From the NCBI RefSeq assembly GCF_020906515.1, contig NC_085851.1, positions 2,108,001 to 2,172,000 of the forward strand: a DNA stretch of 64,000 nucleotides, in the 5' to 3' direction. The stretch is from Vanrija pseudolonga. Taxonomy: Eukaryota > Basidiomycota > Tremellomycetes > Trichosporonales > Trichosporonaceae. The stretch's first letter is position 1, and each line of letters starts with the position of its first letter. A program made the position numbers and the translations under genes. Of the stretch, positions 40,598 through 52,782 are shown one piece after another. The notes below the pieces were generated by a model. That model saw nothing but the letters and a program-made list of their open reading frames with translations. It was not told where the DNA came from and did no database searches.

Positions 40598-43274
40598 TGA
40601 AAGGAAATTATTTATTCAAACCTCTCCCTTTAACCACGTGGCCGATATTGGCCGATTTGCGGAATTGCGGAATCTGATTGCTCCTTTGTCGTTGAACGTG
40701 GCGAATTTGGTGATTGCAGCGCCACAAGCGTGCCGGTGGGCCAGTGCACTCGCTGCAGCGATCACAGCAAACCCACTCAGGCGCACTCTGCACCCCGCAC
40801 ACACCCTCCGGCATGAGGGCACAGTCGACCCAGGAATTGAGGACCGTGGCGCTATTAAAGTTGAACGCCTCGTGCGAGTTCATTCACCACGAGGTCTGTG
40901 TCTCGAACCGGCGCCTCGTGGCTCGTGGTCGAGGAACCCGCATCATGGGACACTGGGACACGCGCACGGACCAGGTATGTCGCCACCGGCGCCGACCCCC
41001 ATAGCTAATTTCCATGAACGCGGTAGACGTCATGGTCAATCTTGGATTTGACGTTTTGGCAACTGTGCAGTGTTGGCGTGGGGTGTGGGGGGGATCCATG
41101 ATCGCATGACCAATCCCCGGCTTGCTCGCCGGCTGGTTTGACGGTGCATTCGAAACAATAGAGCGGTGACTTGCACGTTGCCGCCCGGCAGGTGGCGATG
41201 ACGACATGGCAATGAGATCCGCGCATCCGCACAAAGAAGCCAAGCCACGGTCACCAATCGCATGGGAACCGATGGGGGAGGGTTGAGCGATGACTGCCAT
41301 GGGGTGCCCGAGATCGAGGAAGCACCTTGCGATGACCTCGTGGCCGCTCGAGTGGGCCAAAAGCTCAAGCCACTAGTGCCACGTTCTGCGTGGATTACGA
41401 GATGTGCGAAGTGATGATTGTTGGGGAGGGGGCCACCGGTCTGCGCATGGACGCCTGAGAGACACGCCGAGGTGGTTCCTTGATGCCCGAGTGTTGGTGC
41501 CCGGGGACGCTGACGCAGGAATTGGGAATCTCCAACCAAGAGATCGGGGAAACCTAGTGAGATGAGAGATGCATCAGCGTATCAACAGCGTCGTAGTCTG
41601 GCGGCGGGGAAACGCAACGGGCAACACGACGGCGACGGGCGCGGCGGGCGCACACTGCCAGTGCGCCAAACGAGCGCCCCGACCATGGAGCGGCCATTGA
41701 GTCCTTGGCGCGCCGATACGACAACACACACAGCTGCTGTGTGCGAGCGTGTCATGCACAGCTGTGCATGCCGGTGGTGGCCTAGCGCAGCGCATGGTCA
41801 CCTCGAGCCTCTTTTGACAATTTGCGATCAGTGGGTCGGGTTAGCCGTTGGTAGTTGGGCTGTCGCGTGCTGTCCTGCTGACCTTTTTGTGTTAGCGGCG
41901 CCGTACCTGAGGAAAGAGGACGACGACAGCGGCGTCGACAACCAAGCCGGCGACGACGAGACGACGACGACGACGACGGGGCACGAGGCCATAATAGGAC
42001 GATAAGACGATCAGTGGGTTCACACTGCGTGCCTGGTGGTCCACGGCCATTCAATCCCTAGGAGGGGCGCAGTGCGAGGAGGGAGGTCATCGCCCCCAGC
42101 TGGCGGCGAGGAAGGTAGCCCATTCACCCACCCTGCTGGCGCGACCGATACTGTGCCCGCCCACCCCCTATGATCGCTGTGCGATCAAGAAGAGTATGCC
42201 ACCACCCTCCCTCCACCCGGCAGGGCAGGCGGGGCGCCCAAACCACCACAGCACATCACTGGATTGGGGGCCCCCAACTTGCGCCAGCGCCTCTGACGTC
42301 CTTGTGCCTGGCCGCCCGTCTGACACGCCTCGCGCCGTATTATCCTCGTGCCATTCCCCCACCTCGCCGGGCCGCCGATACCGCGCATACATGAGACCGC
42401 GAGTCACAAGGCTGGTAACAGTAGTAACAGCATTGCATGGACGCGGCTTGCAGTTCCAGTCCCTGGCGACGCCGCGCCCGCCCCACGCGCTGAGTCCTTT
42501 TCGGAAGTGTCGCTCGTCGTCGTCGTCGTCGTGGGCGGGTGGTGCCGCAGCAGCTCCGCCCGCTCCTATTGCCCGAAGTCCGATCACCGTCACCCGCCCT
42601 GCGGCACCCGAAACGACTGGCGTTTCCGACACCACCGGTTGCCTTTGGATCATCGGACGAGCGTGGGAGGGGCCAAAGGAAGGAAGGTCACCGTGGGTGG
42701 GGGCAGGGTAGGCAGGGTGGGTGAGTGGTAGTCATGATACGAGAAGCATGCCTCGCGATGGCGGCGGCGGGTGGGTGGGTAGGTGCAGGAGGCAGGAGGC
42801 TGAAGGCTGAAGGCGGCGGAGGCGGCGGCACGCGACAGTCTGTGTCACCCCACCGCGCCCCACCCAGGCAGGCAGGTAGGCATCAGCAGCAGCGGTGTTG
42901 CAAGAGGAGAGGAAGGCGTATGTGTGTGGTGTGTGTGTGTGCATATGGTGGGTGCACTGACGCCTCCCTTTGCACCTGTTCGCATCGTGTCCCCGTGTCC
43001 TTCCTCTCGCATTTTCCCCCTCATCCCTCGCCGCTTACTTGCCGCTTGCACCCCTTTCATAGCACACACACGCGCACACACGCGCGCGCCGGGCCCGCGC
43101 CGCGCCGCCGCCGCCGCCTCCCACCACCACCACCACAACACCGCTCATCACCACCATCTCGAACGGACCACTTTGAGCAAAAGAGAAGACGGCGCGCGTC
43201 TTGAAGCAGACACGCACACGCATACCACGCACCCCCCCTCCCCCTCCCTCCTCCCCCCGCGCCTCCCTTTGCGC

Positions 43275-43416
43275 CCTACACACACACACACACACGCACA
43301 CCTAGTTTTCCCCTGAGGTGACGACTGCATTTCCACACTCGGAGCGGCTTTGTAACCCACAAATCGATTCCAAACCAAGCCCCCTCCCCCCATCGCACCC
43401 ACCCCCCCCCCCCCCC
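43275..43416 (+). repeat. (CA)n run and poly-C tract
   Basis: A CA dinucleotide run ends at about 43,302 and a 15-C homopolymer occupies 43402-43416. Both are low-complexity DNA upstream of the HSF-type gene. Confidence 0.7.
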
Positions 43417-44665
43417 ACCCCGCGGGATCATCACCACTAGACCACAACAACAACAAACAACAACAACGACACCAACGACAGTGATAGTCTGCCCCAAGTG
43501 CTTCTTGACACGCCTACTTGCATCACGCACCCCTCTTCCACTGTCCCGGCGGTAAGGGCACGGCCACCCCCTCTCCGCTTCCTCTAGCCCAACCCCCTCC
43601 CTCCTACATCTCCCTTCCCCCACCCTCCCCTGGTCCTCCACAATAGTCAGCACCCTCGACGCCGATCTCGCACGACGACACTCCTGACAGCTCCGAACTT
43701 GGCCCAAGCCATAATACCAACCACCCGCCTGCTATACGCCGCAGCCCTTGGACTGGCCGCCGCCCTCGCTTGCCGTCGCGCACGCCGTTCCCAAACGGTA
43801 AACCTTGGTCCGACGATAGTGTCAGGTCTTGTCGCCTGGTGTATTTTCTCCGCGCCATCTTGCCCCATCTCTCCACTCTCTTGATAGCGCGCGCGCCCTA
43901 TCCATCAACCCCCTCCCCCTTCATATCTCGATTTTTTTTCAGGCTCCGTGCCACTCTAAGTCCCAACAACACCGCTCACCGCCCCTCTTTGCTGCGTGCG
44001 TGCGTGCTCACAAGTGTATAGCACACGACACACGTTGCAAAGCACGCAGGCCGCACATAAAGCTGTACTTTGTACGACGACATTGATAGACTTGTCATCT
44101 GGAATTCCACACATTACAATCTGTCCGGCCGGTAGCACGCACACCACACATCGACTTGGCCGCACCATTGGATCCACACCGCCATCTACATACCCACCAC
44201 AGTCATCCCACCTCGCACGCCACACAGCAGAGCAGCCTCGGGGAAAGAGTCGCGACGGAAACACGAGGTGCGTCCTGCCCTGCCTTGTCTCATTGCACGC
44301 CTCCTGCATACAACCAGCCCGCTCGCGTGTTTGCCACCACGCTTTCAGGAGCCCGACCGCGACGATCCTCTGGTGGCGACGAGCTGAATCGTTTTTGTTG
44401 TCCGCTCGACCCTGGCAAGGTATAACAGGATTGTCCTTTGCATACTCTGTCCCCTCGTCCCCTCTATCTCTCACTCTTCATTGCCCATTTTTGCCGCTGG
44501 CCGCTGGCGTTGTTGGACGATCGGAGAGCTGACGACGGCCACTCTTCAGTATCCCACTCAAGACCAATCGGGTTGTGCCTCCGTCACGAATCCTGGCCTC
44601 ACTGTCCCCCTCCTCCCACCTCACCCCACTCTTTCTCGACTCGCCTGTTCCCACCAGCAGCAGAC

Positions 44666-46998
44666 ATGCAGCACCTAGGCGGATTCCAGCAACCCTCGGG
44701 CCTCCCGTTGACGTCACCTCCGCTCGTCTCCTCGTCAGCGACTGTCCCCTCGGCTGCGGCCAAGCTGCAGCAGGGGACTTGGGGGCCAACGCCACAGCCC
44801 CACCCCCTTTCAACCTCGTACTCTAAACCATTGGCTCTCGGTCCATCTTTTGGTGGTCTCACAGCCGAACACCACCCTTACCAACACCAGCACCAGAACT
44901 CGTCAAACCAGCTAGGTCCACCCGCCACCATGAGCTTTCAGACCCCCCGCGGATTCCCACAGGCCAACGAGCACATGTACTACAGTGGACACACCCAGAG
45001 CATCACTCCTCGCTTTGCGGGGTATGATGCGGGTGTGAGCGCCTATTCCCAACCACTGCTACCCGCTCAAGGCAATCTTGCGCCCCAGCAACAGGAGGAC
45101 GATCGCTGGTATTCTCAACCACCAGACCCGACTCGATCGCCCACCAAGAGGGGAAAAGGCCAGAAGAAGGCGGATGGCAAACAGGCCACCTTCCTAACAA
45201 AGCTTTACAAGTGAGTCAAGCCTACACGTCAACTCACATGTGCGCACGGCCGCTTTCTGACCTTCACAGCATTCTGTGAGACACGACGCTTGGGACCAGT
45301 GGCTGACCTCCAGCGAGCAACCAGAGTACAACCATGTGAGTAATACATGTACCTTCGAGTGCACTAATTTTTGCAGATAATTAGATGGGATCAGACTGGG
45401 GAGACCATCATCATCGAGCGTCCAGAGGAACTCGCGGACAAGATCCTCCCCATTGTTTATCGCCAGAGCCGATTTGCTAGCTTTTCAAGACAGCTGAACG
45501 TAAGAGGGGGAGGAGAGGGTTTAAATCCTGACGCTAACCTTTTCTAGATCTATGGCTGGATGCGCAAAGTTAGCCTACGCAACGTCGAGAACGGGATCGT
45601 CGACCCAGACGCCAGCATGTGGTGTGAGTTCAGCCTCCTTCTGCCCCGTGCGTCCGGTGCTCACAAGGTGCCACAGCGCACAAGAGTCTGCGGCGAGACT
45701 CGCCCAAGGATTTGATCCTGACCTTCAAGCGCCGTGTTCCTCCGCGCCCAACCCAGGCCCAGAAGAATGCCAGGCTCCAGAACGAAATCCAGTTGCTAAG
45801 TTCCGACTCTGACGGCTTCAACTCCCCCGCCGCCGACGCGTACTCTAATTACCGCCTCAACGATCTCGACGGCAGACCCTTGTCGAATGTCACGCTGGAC
45901 AACCCTCACCTCGTCCCTGCTGGTGCTGGTTCGATTGGCATGCACCACCAGACTGGCGTTCCTAGGGGTGAGACGAGCCCAAAGGTGGTTCCCCGTCCGT
46001 TTGCGGTACCGAGCACTGCCCCTGCTACCGCCATTCCCATCCACCGAGGCCACTCACTGCACTTCATGGTCCCAGCCGCCAGAGCCACCGTGCACTCTGC
46101 GCCAGCGACGTCGACGAGCTTTTCGGGGGTGAGCTCGTCGTTCACCTTTCCGGGTACGCAGGGCGGAAAGTTTGGAACCGACCCGCTACCGAAGCCAGTG
46201 CTCCCTACCTCGGCCAGGTTTGCACCGACCTGGATGGGCGGCGGAGACGTTAGACTCGATAACGCCGACCCCCTCCTTCGCGGAACGACCGACGACCCGA
46301 CTTACCGCATCGATGATGGGACGACCTGGGCTCGCAGAGGCCAGGGTGTGCTCGGCGAAGGCATGAAGCCTACATCGTCGGCATCTCTCTACCCGTCTTC
46401 TCTTCCCTCGAGCATCAACTACAATCCGTCGCTTGCCCAGGAGCCTCTGCGGGAGCCTCTTCCTTCTGGTTCTTCCTCCTTCTCCGAATTTGGTAAGGCA
46501 ATGAGCCCAAACAATCAGCCGACCACCTCTTCCCACGGATCTCCAGTCCAGGCAGGTGCTGTGACAGAGCTTCAGGCGCAGACCATTTCGCCGGGGGTCT
46601 ACAGCTCGCGAGCCTTCGGAAACGCCGCGCCTCCCGCTCCCCAGGCCAATATCACCACTCGATCGTGGCCCCCTCGTGGTGTTGGCGGGTCCAACGCGGG
46701 GTCTGGTACCCCCCCACCTCCTCGCTCGCCGACCATCATCAAGCACGAACGCCGGCACTCGAGCTCCAAGGCACCGTACACCCCACCGAACAGCACCCGC
46801 GAGGTCAACACTCAGACCAGCACAACTGGACCGGGTGGCCCAGTCCGCCACACTCACACGAAGCGCAGCTCGCTTTCCCAGGTGAACACGACGCTGCCAC
46901 TGCCGCGCGACGAGGAGGCGCTCCCGAGCGCCAACTTGCCCGGCCAGCCCGAGCTGTTTGGCGAGCTTGACAGGCCTGTCGAAGTTGTGGAGGGGTGA
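44666..46998 (+). CDS. HSF-type DNA-binding transcription factor
   Basis: Six exons (44666-45210, 45270-45275, 45314-45335, 45377-45499, 45548-45623, 45677-46998) sum to 2,094 nt, 697 aa. Residues 1-170 are Gln/Pro/Ser-rich. The HSF winged helix follows: ATFLTKLYNILEQPEYNHII, RWDQTGETIII, then VYRQSRFASFSRQLNIYGWM (recognition helix), RKVSLRN and MWSHKSLRRDSP, LTFKRRVPPRP. This is the type near Sfl1/Hsf relatives in basidiomycetes; classical HSF has FKHNNFASFVRQLNMYGF. No heptad-repeat trimerisation domain is obvious after the domain, so it may not be the stress HSF itself. The tail (about 370 residues) is Ser/Pro/Thr-rich. Exon 2 is only 6 nt and codes Ile-Leu. Confidence 0.85.
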
Positions 46999-47631
46999 GT
47001 CGAGAACTGTGCGGCTTAGGTCTGTGCGTTTTACTCACGTTCGTCAGCCTATGAGATCTGTCGTCGCGCTCGTCGCTTCGGTCGGTCAGGATCGGTCAAT
47101 TGGATCTCTCACGAACTGGTTACGAATCACATGAGCATCTACGAGTGGCACGTTTTTCTCTATACACCATTGCAGACCGTTACTCATCTCCACCCCAACC
47201 CCACTGTATACATACAGGCTGTGTTGTATTTGTCTCGCTCGTTTCCGTAGGCAGTAGACACTGTGTCGTTGATGATGATCTGTGACAAGGCGGCGAGCGA
47301 GCAGGGAGCGAGGCTGGCAGCCAGCAGCCAGGAGCCAGGGAAGTGCCACATGACCAAGTTTAACCGACCCCTCCACTTTTCCACCTGGCCACCACCTTCT
47401 TTCCAACTTCGAAACACAAATGACTGACAGTGACAGACAAGGATAATACACTGTTGACCACTCGTCTCACCTCATCCATCCGCACGTCGCAGTCACAGGA
47501 CCGCCGTCGCCGTTGTCGCCGAAGCCGCCCCACGCCCGCCGCTACACCGGATCCGCGATCGCCCAAAACCGGCGCCGCCGTCGCCGTCCCTCTTTCTCTC
47601 CCCTCCCCCCACCCTCCTTCCTTTATCCACA
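46999..47631. other. Intergenic region upstream of SmD3
   Basis: About 630 nt with the HSF-type gene's 3' flank and the SmD3 promoter and leader. The last 60 nt are pyrimidine-rich (CTCCCCTCCCCCCACCCTCC), common before fungal housekeeping starts. No gene visible. Confidence 0.4.
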
Positions 47632-48233
47632 ATGGCAAACCTCGGCGTGCCCGTCAAGCTCCTGCACGAGTCCCTGGGGCACATCATCACGGTCGAGCTC
47701 AAGACCGGCGAGGTGGGTGGTGTGGTGTGACTGCGAGTTGCTCGGCGCTAACGCGCCTCGCTAGATGTACCGCGGCAAGCTGATGGAGGCCGAGGACTCG
47801 CTCAACATGGCCTTGCGCGAGATCACCGTCACGGCGCGCGACGGGCGCGTGAGCCAGCTCGAGCAGGTGTACATCCGCGGTAGTATGGTGAGTCAGGCGC
47901 CGAGCCGCGCAGCGGCGAGGCGGCGTGCAAGGCGCGGGGGAGCGAACGGCATGGCATGTTGCGCACGCGACCGTGACCCCGAAGACGAGGTTGTTATCTC
48001 GCGCTGCCCCGCCCGCCCCCCGCGCCGCTCGCCCCCACCGCCGCCCCCACTCACACCCCCAGGTCCGCTTCATCATCGTCCCCGACCTGCTCGCCAACGC
48101 GCCCATGTTCAAGCGCGTCGGCCCCAACGCCATGCGGGGGCGCGGTATCGGTGCTGCTCGTGGTCGCGCTACCATCCAGCGCGCCAACGCACGCCGCGGC
48201 GGACCGCCCCGCAGCCAGGGTGTGCGCCGTTAG
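47632..48233 (+). CDS. SMD3: Small nuclear ribonucleoprotein Sm D3
   Basis: Core Sm-ring protein of the spliceosomal U1, U2, U4 and U5 snRNPs. Three exons (47632-47712, 47765-47887, 48063-48233) sum to 375 nt, 124 aa. Sm1 motif: [24 protein letters not shown], split by intron 1 after GE. Sm2 motif: [15 protein letters not shown], split by intron 2 after GSM. The C-terminus is Arg/Gly-rich ([17 protein letters not shown]), as in SmD3. Intron 2 (175 nt) is unusually long for the window. Confidence 0.96.
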
Positions 48234-48434
48234 TAGACGTTGTATGTTAGGCGTAGGCGGGCGGCGTAGTAGTGATTGGCGACGACGAGATGGCGATATG
48301 CAGCTATACAGATCGACCCCTGGAGGGATGTGGTGGTGGACCAGCTCACAACGCCACCTCGACACAGCCACGACACGGGTGCATCCCGCACACAGGCTAC
48401 GCATACGCTACGAGTACGCCTACAATATGCCTAG

Positions 48435-50516
48435 CTAGAAATTAAGCACATCCTCGAGCCGCTGCCGCGGCAGCTTGGCCACCTCGGGCTTGATGGCCGC
48501 CAACAGGTTCTTGGCCGCCTCGTTGCCGGGCTGCAGACGCAGCACCTGCTTCAGGTCCGCCTCGGCGTCGCGCCAGCGCTGCAGGCCCTTGCGGGCGACC
48601 GCGCGCTGGTAGAAGGCCTTCGAGTTCTTGGCGTCCTTGTTGAGAATGTGCTGGCAGTCGAGCTCGGCCAGCTCGTGGTTGCCTAAGTGGTTGTGCGCGA
48701 CAGCGCGGTTCGAGTAGTAGACCGTCTTCTTGCCGTCGAGGCTGATCGCGCGCGTGTACCGGTCCACGGCGTTGGCATGCTCCTGGTTGTTGACAGACAC
48801 GTTCCCAGCCGCCTTCTCACGCGCGCCAAACTCCTCGGTCCACTTGTCCATGCACTCGACCCACTTGCGCCCCTCGCCCAGCGGCCTGCCCTTGCGCGTC
48901 GCGGCAGCCTCGGTAAGGCGCCGGTACAGCGCAACGGGGTGGACGCTCTGCAGTGCCTCAATGTCGGCGGCGTACGCACCGTACGTGAACGGCGAAGTCG
49001 TAGTGGCTGTCTTGTGCAGGAGCTGCTGGGTCAGGCTTCATTCCGAGGATGCCTACCCACCTTGACAAAGTGCCGAAATGTCAACACGACAGCCATGTTG
49101 CGCACAGCAGGATCGGCCTCTGCCCACTCCTGAGGCAAGTACACCTTGCGCACCACCGGCTTGGCGACCTTGGGCGGCACCTTGACCGTCTTGTTCAACC
49201 GCGCCTTGGTCCGTCCTGAGGTCATCTTGCGGCCACCATTCTTGCCACCATTGGCTGTCGCGGCGCCTGCCTCGGACCCGTCGTCATCGTCGAGGTTGAG
49301 CGCCGCCTCGAGGCCCTCCAGGGCAGCAGCCGCATTCGTACTAGGGCCGTAACGGCTCTCCACCGACGGGTCAGCCGCGCCGAGCTCCTTGAGACGCCAT
49401 CGCAGGTGCTCCTCAACGGCTAACACGTCGGTCATTTGAGGATGGGCGAATATGGGCGGGCGCCGCGGGTCGGACACGGGCGTCGGCGCGCGCTTCGGGT
49501 TATGCACAAAGCCCTGTCCGCTGGGCAGAGCATCGACTCCCACCGGTTCTGACAGTCCGGCCTTGAGAGACGAGCGCTCCTCGCGCTCGCGCGCCTGCGC
49601 CTGCGTCTCAATCTGGCCAGCCCAGCCTTCCGCAACGGGGCTGTCGGCCAGCTCGAAAGGGAGGAGGGCAACGGGTGCCTTTCGGACCGCAACCGCCGCA
49701 TGGAGACAATCTGGGCACGCCAGAAGCTGGCAGAGACACCTGGCATGGTCGTCGTCCTCGCCGGGCGCGCCGTGGGGTGGGCCGAGGTCGTGGGCGCAGA
49801 CACCGTCCCGAGGGAGCCCGGCGGTGACGTTGGGCTGTGCACCCAGGCCGCCCGCCCCGATCGCTGCTGCGGCCGTGGCCATGGCCGAGCTCTCGCCCCT
49901 GTGAGCGAGATCGGCTGGCACGAGACGCCCAGACAGCCGGCGCTCGAGTTCGGCATACAAGTGGTCGAGCATGTCGGCCATAAATATTTGGTCGAGCGCC
50001 GGGCCGCCGTGCACAATCTGTCGCCTCATAAATGACGGCGAGGCGCCTGCGAGGATCAGGCTAATGATAAAGGTGGGGATAGTGCGCGTGAAGACGTGGT
50101 GAAAGGCCTCGGTCCTACGATCGGATCGGAATCAGCACCATGTCAGATCTCAGCGCTACTCACCAGCACGACTCGACCCAGGTGTCGTATTCGCGACGGA
50201 CCAGCACGGCCACGTCCTCGACAATCGTCTCGAGCTCGTCATCGCTAAGATTTGCCGTGCGCTCCGTGTTGTGGACGCCTCGGTCCGGCCATCTGCGGTG
50301 AACGGGACAGCTCGGACCAGAAGCGTCACCGGTCCGGTTGAGCGGCTCCTGATGTCTCCCCGGGAGCTGGAGGAGGGGCAGCTGGGGCGGCGGCGCGGGC
50401 TGGCGGTATGCGCTCGCTGCTGCCGCGATGCTGTCCGGGCTCATGTCGGGCAGGACTGGCGGGAAGATGGAGGGCAGCGCGTGCGCATTTGGAAAGCGCA
50501 TGAGCGGAGGTGGCAT
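48435..50516 (-). CDS. TPR co-chaperone-like protein with an unrecognised N-terminal half
   Basis: Three exons (50516-50164, 50114-49061, 49025-48435) sum to 1,998 nt, 665 aa. The C-terminal 140 residues are a three-repeat TPR of the SGT/RPAP3/SPAG1 kind: EFGAREKAAGNVSVNNQEHA, AVDRYTRAISLDGKKTVYYS, NRAVAHNHLGNHELAELDCQ, then AFYQRAVARKGLQRWRDAEA. Such TPR modules often clamp Hsp70/Hsp90 tails. The first half begins MPPPLMRFPNAHALPSIFPP, then DDELETIVEDVAVLVRREYD and a hydrophobic IPTFIISLILAGAS that could be a helix or weak membrane segment. The middle is disordered with a cysteine patch (CLCQLLACPDC). I do not recognise the N-terminal part. The start at 50516 is the first ATG of the long frame and is uncertain. 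Confidence 0.7.
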
Positions 50517-50942
50517 GATGAAGGAGGTTGTTGGGCCATGCGGTGGGGAGTGTGGGGCTCGGTAGACAGGAATAAGGGGAGCAGACCGGCCGATGAAGAT
50601 GACTTGATGTCGTCGGCAAGGAGGATGTGTGAGATGGGACTGGGAGATGGTCGAGATGGACGTTGCCAGATTGAGACGCACAAGATGGTGCTGCCTGCCT
50701 CGACACGGCCGTCGCATCGCACCGCCGGACGAGACAGAGCCTGATGTCAGAGACGACACAGAGTACAAGACCGGTGACGGAAGCAACATTATCAAATCAC
50801 ACGTCATTGTTTCCGGCCTGTCACCAACAACCCCCACCCCCCCTCTCGACCTCGTCGCGATCGAGGCAATGTCACGAAGCATCCACTGTTGTCCTTTACT
50901 CTCGCATCCACAGCCATCAACGACCGCTAGAGCTCCCAAACG
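50517..50942. other. Divergent promoter region of the TPR gene and ARP4
   Basis: A 426-nt region between two divergent starts. No TATA box is obvious and no other gene is supported. Confidence 0.4.
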
Positions 50943-52509
50943 ATGGTCTACAACGGAGGTGGGTGATATACATACCCTCTTCCACCCGCTCACACCCGCA
51001 GACGAGGTCTCGGCCGTCGTGGTCGACTTTGGATCGCACACCACGCGTGCAGGATGGGCCGGCGAAGACAGCCCGCGCGTTGTCACGCCGTCGTTCTACG
51101 GCTACGCCGACGTCCCTCAGCCGTCTGGTTCGGGGTCCACGTCCAACGGGACCGCGACGGACGCGCCGGCCAACGGTGACGACCCGATGGACGGCACCGG
51201 AGACGAGGGCAAGGTCGGCGCCACGAAGCGCAAGTACTACTTTGGTGATGACGGCGTCGGCGTCTGGCGGAACGGCATGGAGGTCGGAAACTTCATGGTC
51301 GACGGCATTGGTGCGTTTTGGAACGTTGGTGCGGCGCTCACGCATCAGTCAACGACGGCGAGGCGGCCGGAAACATGCTCAAGTACCTCTTGAGGGATCG
51401 TCTCTCGGTTGACCCATCCGAGCACCCCCTGTTCCTCACTGAGCCTGCATGGAACTCGCCAAAGGCCCGTGAGACGCTCACTCAGATTGCCTTTGAGCAG
51501 GAGGAGGTCCCGGCCATGTACTTTGGTTCGAGCGGCGTCTTGTCCGCGTAGGTTTGAAGATGAGGGACTCGCGACTGACGGCGTCCAGTTTCTCGGCTGG
51601 CAAGCGCACCGCGCTCGTGCTCGACGTCGGACATATCAACAGCAGCGCGGTTCCTGTTGTTGACGGATACGCGCTGCGTGCGGGAACGATGCGCCAGCCA
51701 CTGGCGTCGGCGCTCGTCATCTCGCAGCTGCACCACCACTTCTCCAACCCCACGCCCTCACGGTCGTTCCCGTTGTCGCTCCTTCCCCGCCACCTGATCG
51801 CGCGCCGCGACACGACCGCCGAACCCGGCAGCGAGCCGCACCCCACCCTCCGGGAGGACCGGTTGCCTGGCACGACGGCGTCATGGCGCGCGTGGGCCGA
51901 GCAGGGCGTCGTCGACAACTGGAAGGAGGCCTGCGGCGAGGTTCTCAGCCACCGTGGTTTCGACTTTGCGAACGCAAAAGACCTCCCCCAGGTTCTGTAC
52001 GAGTTCCCCGACGGCTACCACCAGTACTTTGGCGAGGAGCGCTACCGCTTCACCGAGGCGCTGTTTGACCCCAAAAAGTACTTTGACCAGTCGTTTGAGC
52101 CCCCAGCTTCGCTCCGTGTCACGTCATCAGGCGACCACAGCCACTCGCTCAAGGAGGTGGTGCCCCTCTCGCAGCTGGTGCACGACTCGATCATGGCGTG
52201 CGATGTAGACGTCAGAGCGTCGCTCCTGCAGAACATTGTCGTCGTCGGCAACACGTTCCTCACGCGCGGTCTGACTGAGCGTCTGGACATTGAGCTCGCT
52301 ACTCTTCTCCCCAGCGTGAGTAACTCTCCCTTGCACTGAATGCTGAAACTGTGCAGCAAAAAATCAAGGTGCATGGCTTTGAGCGCAAGTATGCGCCGTG
52401 GCTCGGCGGCTCGATCCTGGCTTCCCTGGGCACGTTCCACCAGCTCTGGGTCACCAAGGACGAGTACGAGGAGCACGGTATGAACATTGTGCACCAGCGC
52501 TGCAAGTAG
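50943..52509 (+). CDS. ARP4: Actin-related protein 4 (chromatin remodelling)
   Basis: Nuclear actin-related protein shared by INO80, SWR1 and NuA4; human BAF53 (ACTL6A) is the homologue. Five exons (50943-50958, 51002-51310, 51349-51547, 51589-52315, 52357-52509) sum to 1,404 nt, 467 aa. [28 protein letters not shown] is the Arp4-type start. An insertion of about 40 residues ([15 protein letters not shown]) follows PSFYGY. Then come [40 protein letters not shown] (the actin 'DxGxxxTxxvPvxxGy' with changed residues) and [20 protein letters not shown]. The end [20 protein letters not shown] is the actin-family C-terminus. Exon 1 is only 16 nt. Confidence 0.94.
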
Positions 52510-52782
52510 GCGTGGTGTGTCGTAGATGTAGCGTTGTGATGAATGTGCTAGTATCAATGGGGACTGGGTGGGTGGGGGGCGATGAGTCTCTTTGTGGGCC
52601 ACACACGGTCCACGGAATGTGGCGCGGACATCCACATGCCGCAGGTACACCATCCGCCACAGGTCCACAATCCGCCACAGCTGCAGAGAAACCATGCATG
52701 CAGTAGTGTACAGAGCAGTACAAGTACAGTATATGTCTATTACCCGGATTGGGGGCCTGGACCCGTTTGGCTCTAATATCTA
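52510..52782. other. Convergent spacer ARP4 / MFS gene with short repeats
   Basis: Two copies of (A)TCCGCCACAG lie at about 52650-52660 and 52670-52680, each followed by (G/C)T(C/G). No gene is visible. Confidence 0.4.

Larger units (their letters stand above)
40378..44665. other. 4.3-kb gene-poor region between MCM5 and the HSF-type gene
   Basis: No supportable gene. It includes the MCM5 promoter, direct repeats GGCCGAT and GCGGAAT near 40,638-40,675, CGACGA microsatellites (41,936-41,975 and, inverted, 42,510-42,532), a GT-rich run (42,920-42,945), CA-rich runs (43,060-43,085 and 43,275-43,302) and a 15-C tract (43,402-43,416). From about 43,500 on, the plus strand is pyrimidine-rich, which fits a long leader for the HSF-type gene. 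Confidence 0.5.

Noticed and set aside
42168-42653. Open frames of 127-171 codons on both strands in the MCM5-HSF gap
   Set aside because: They overlap each other in several frames, are Pro/Arg/Ser/Gly-rich and have no known motif, as expected by chance at this GC content.
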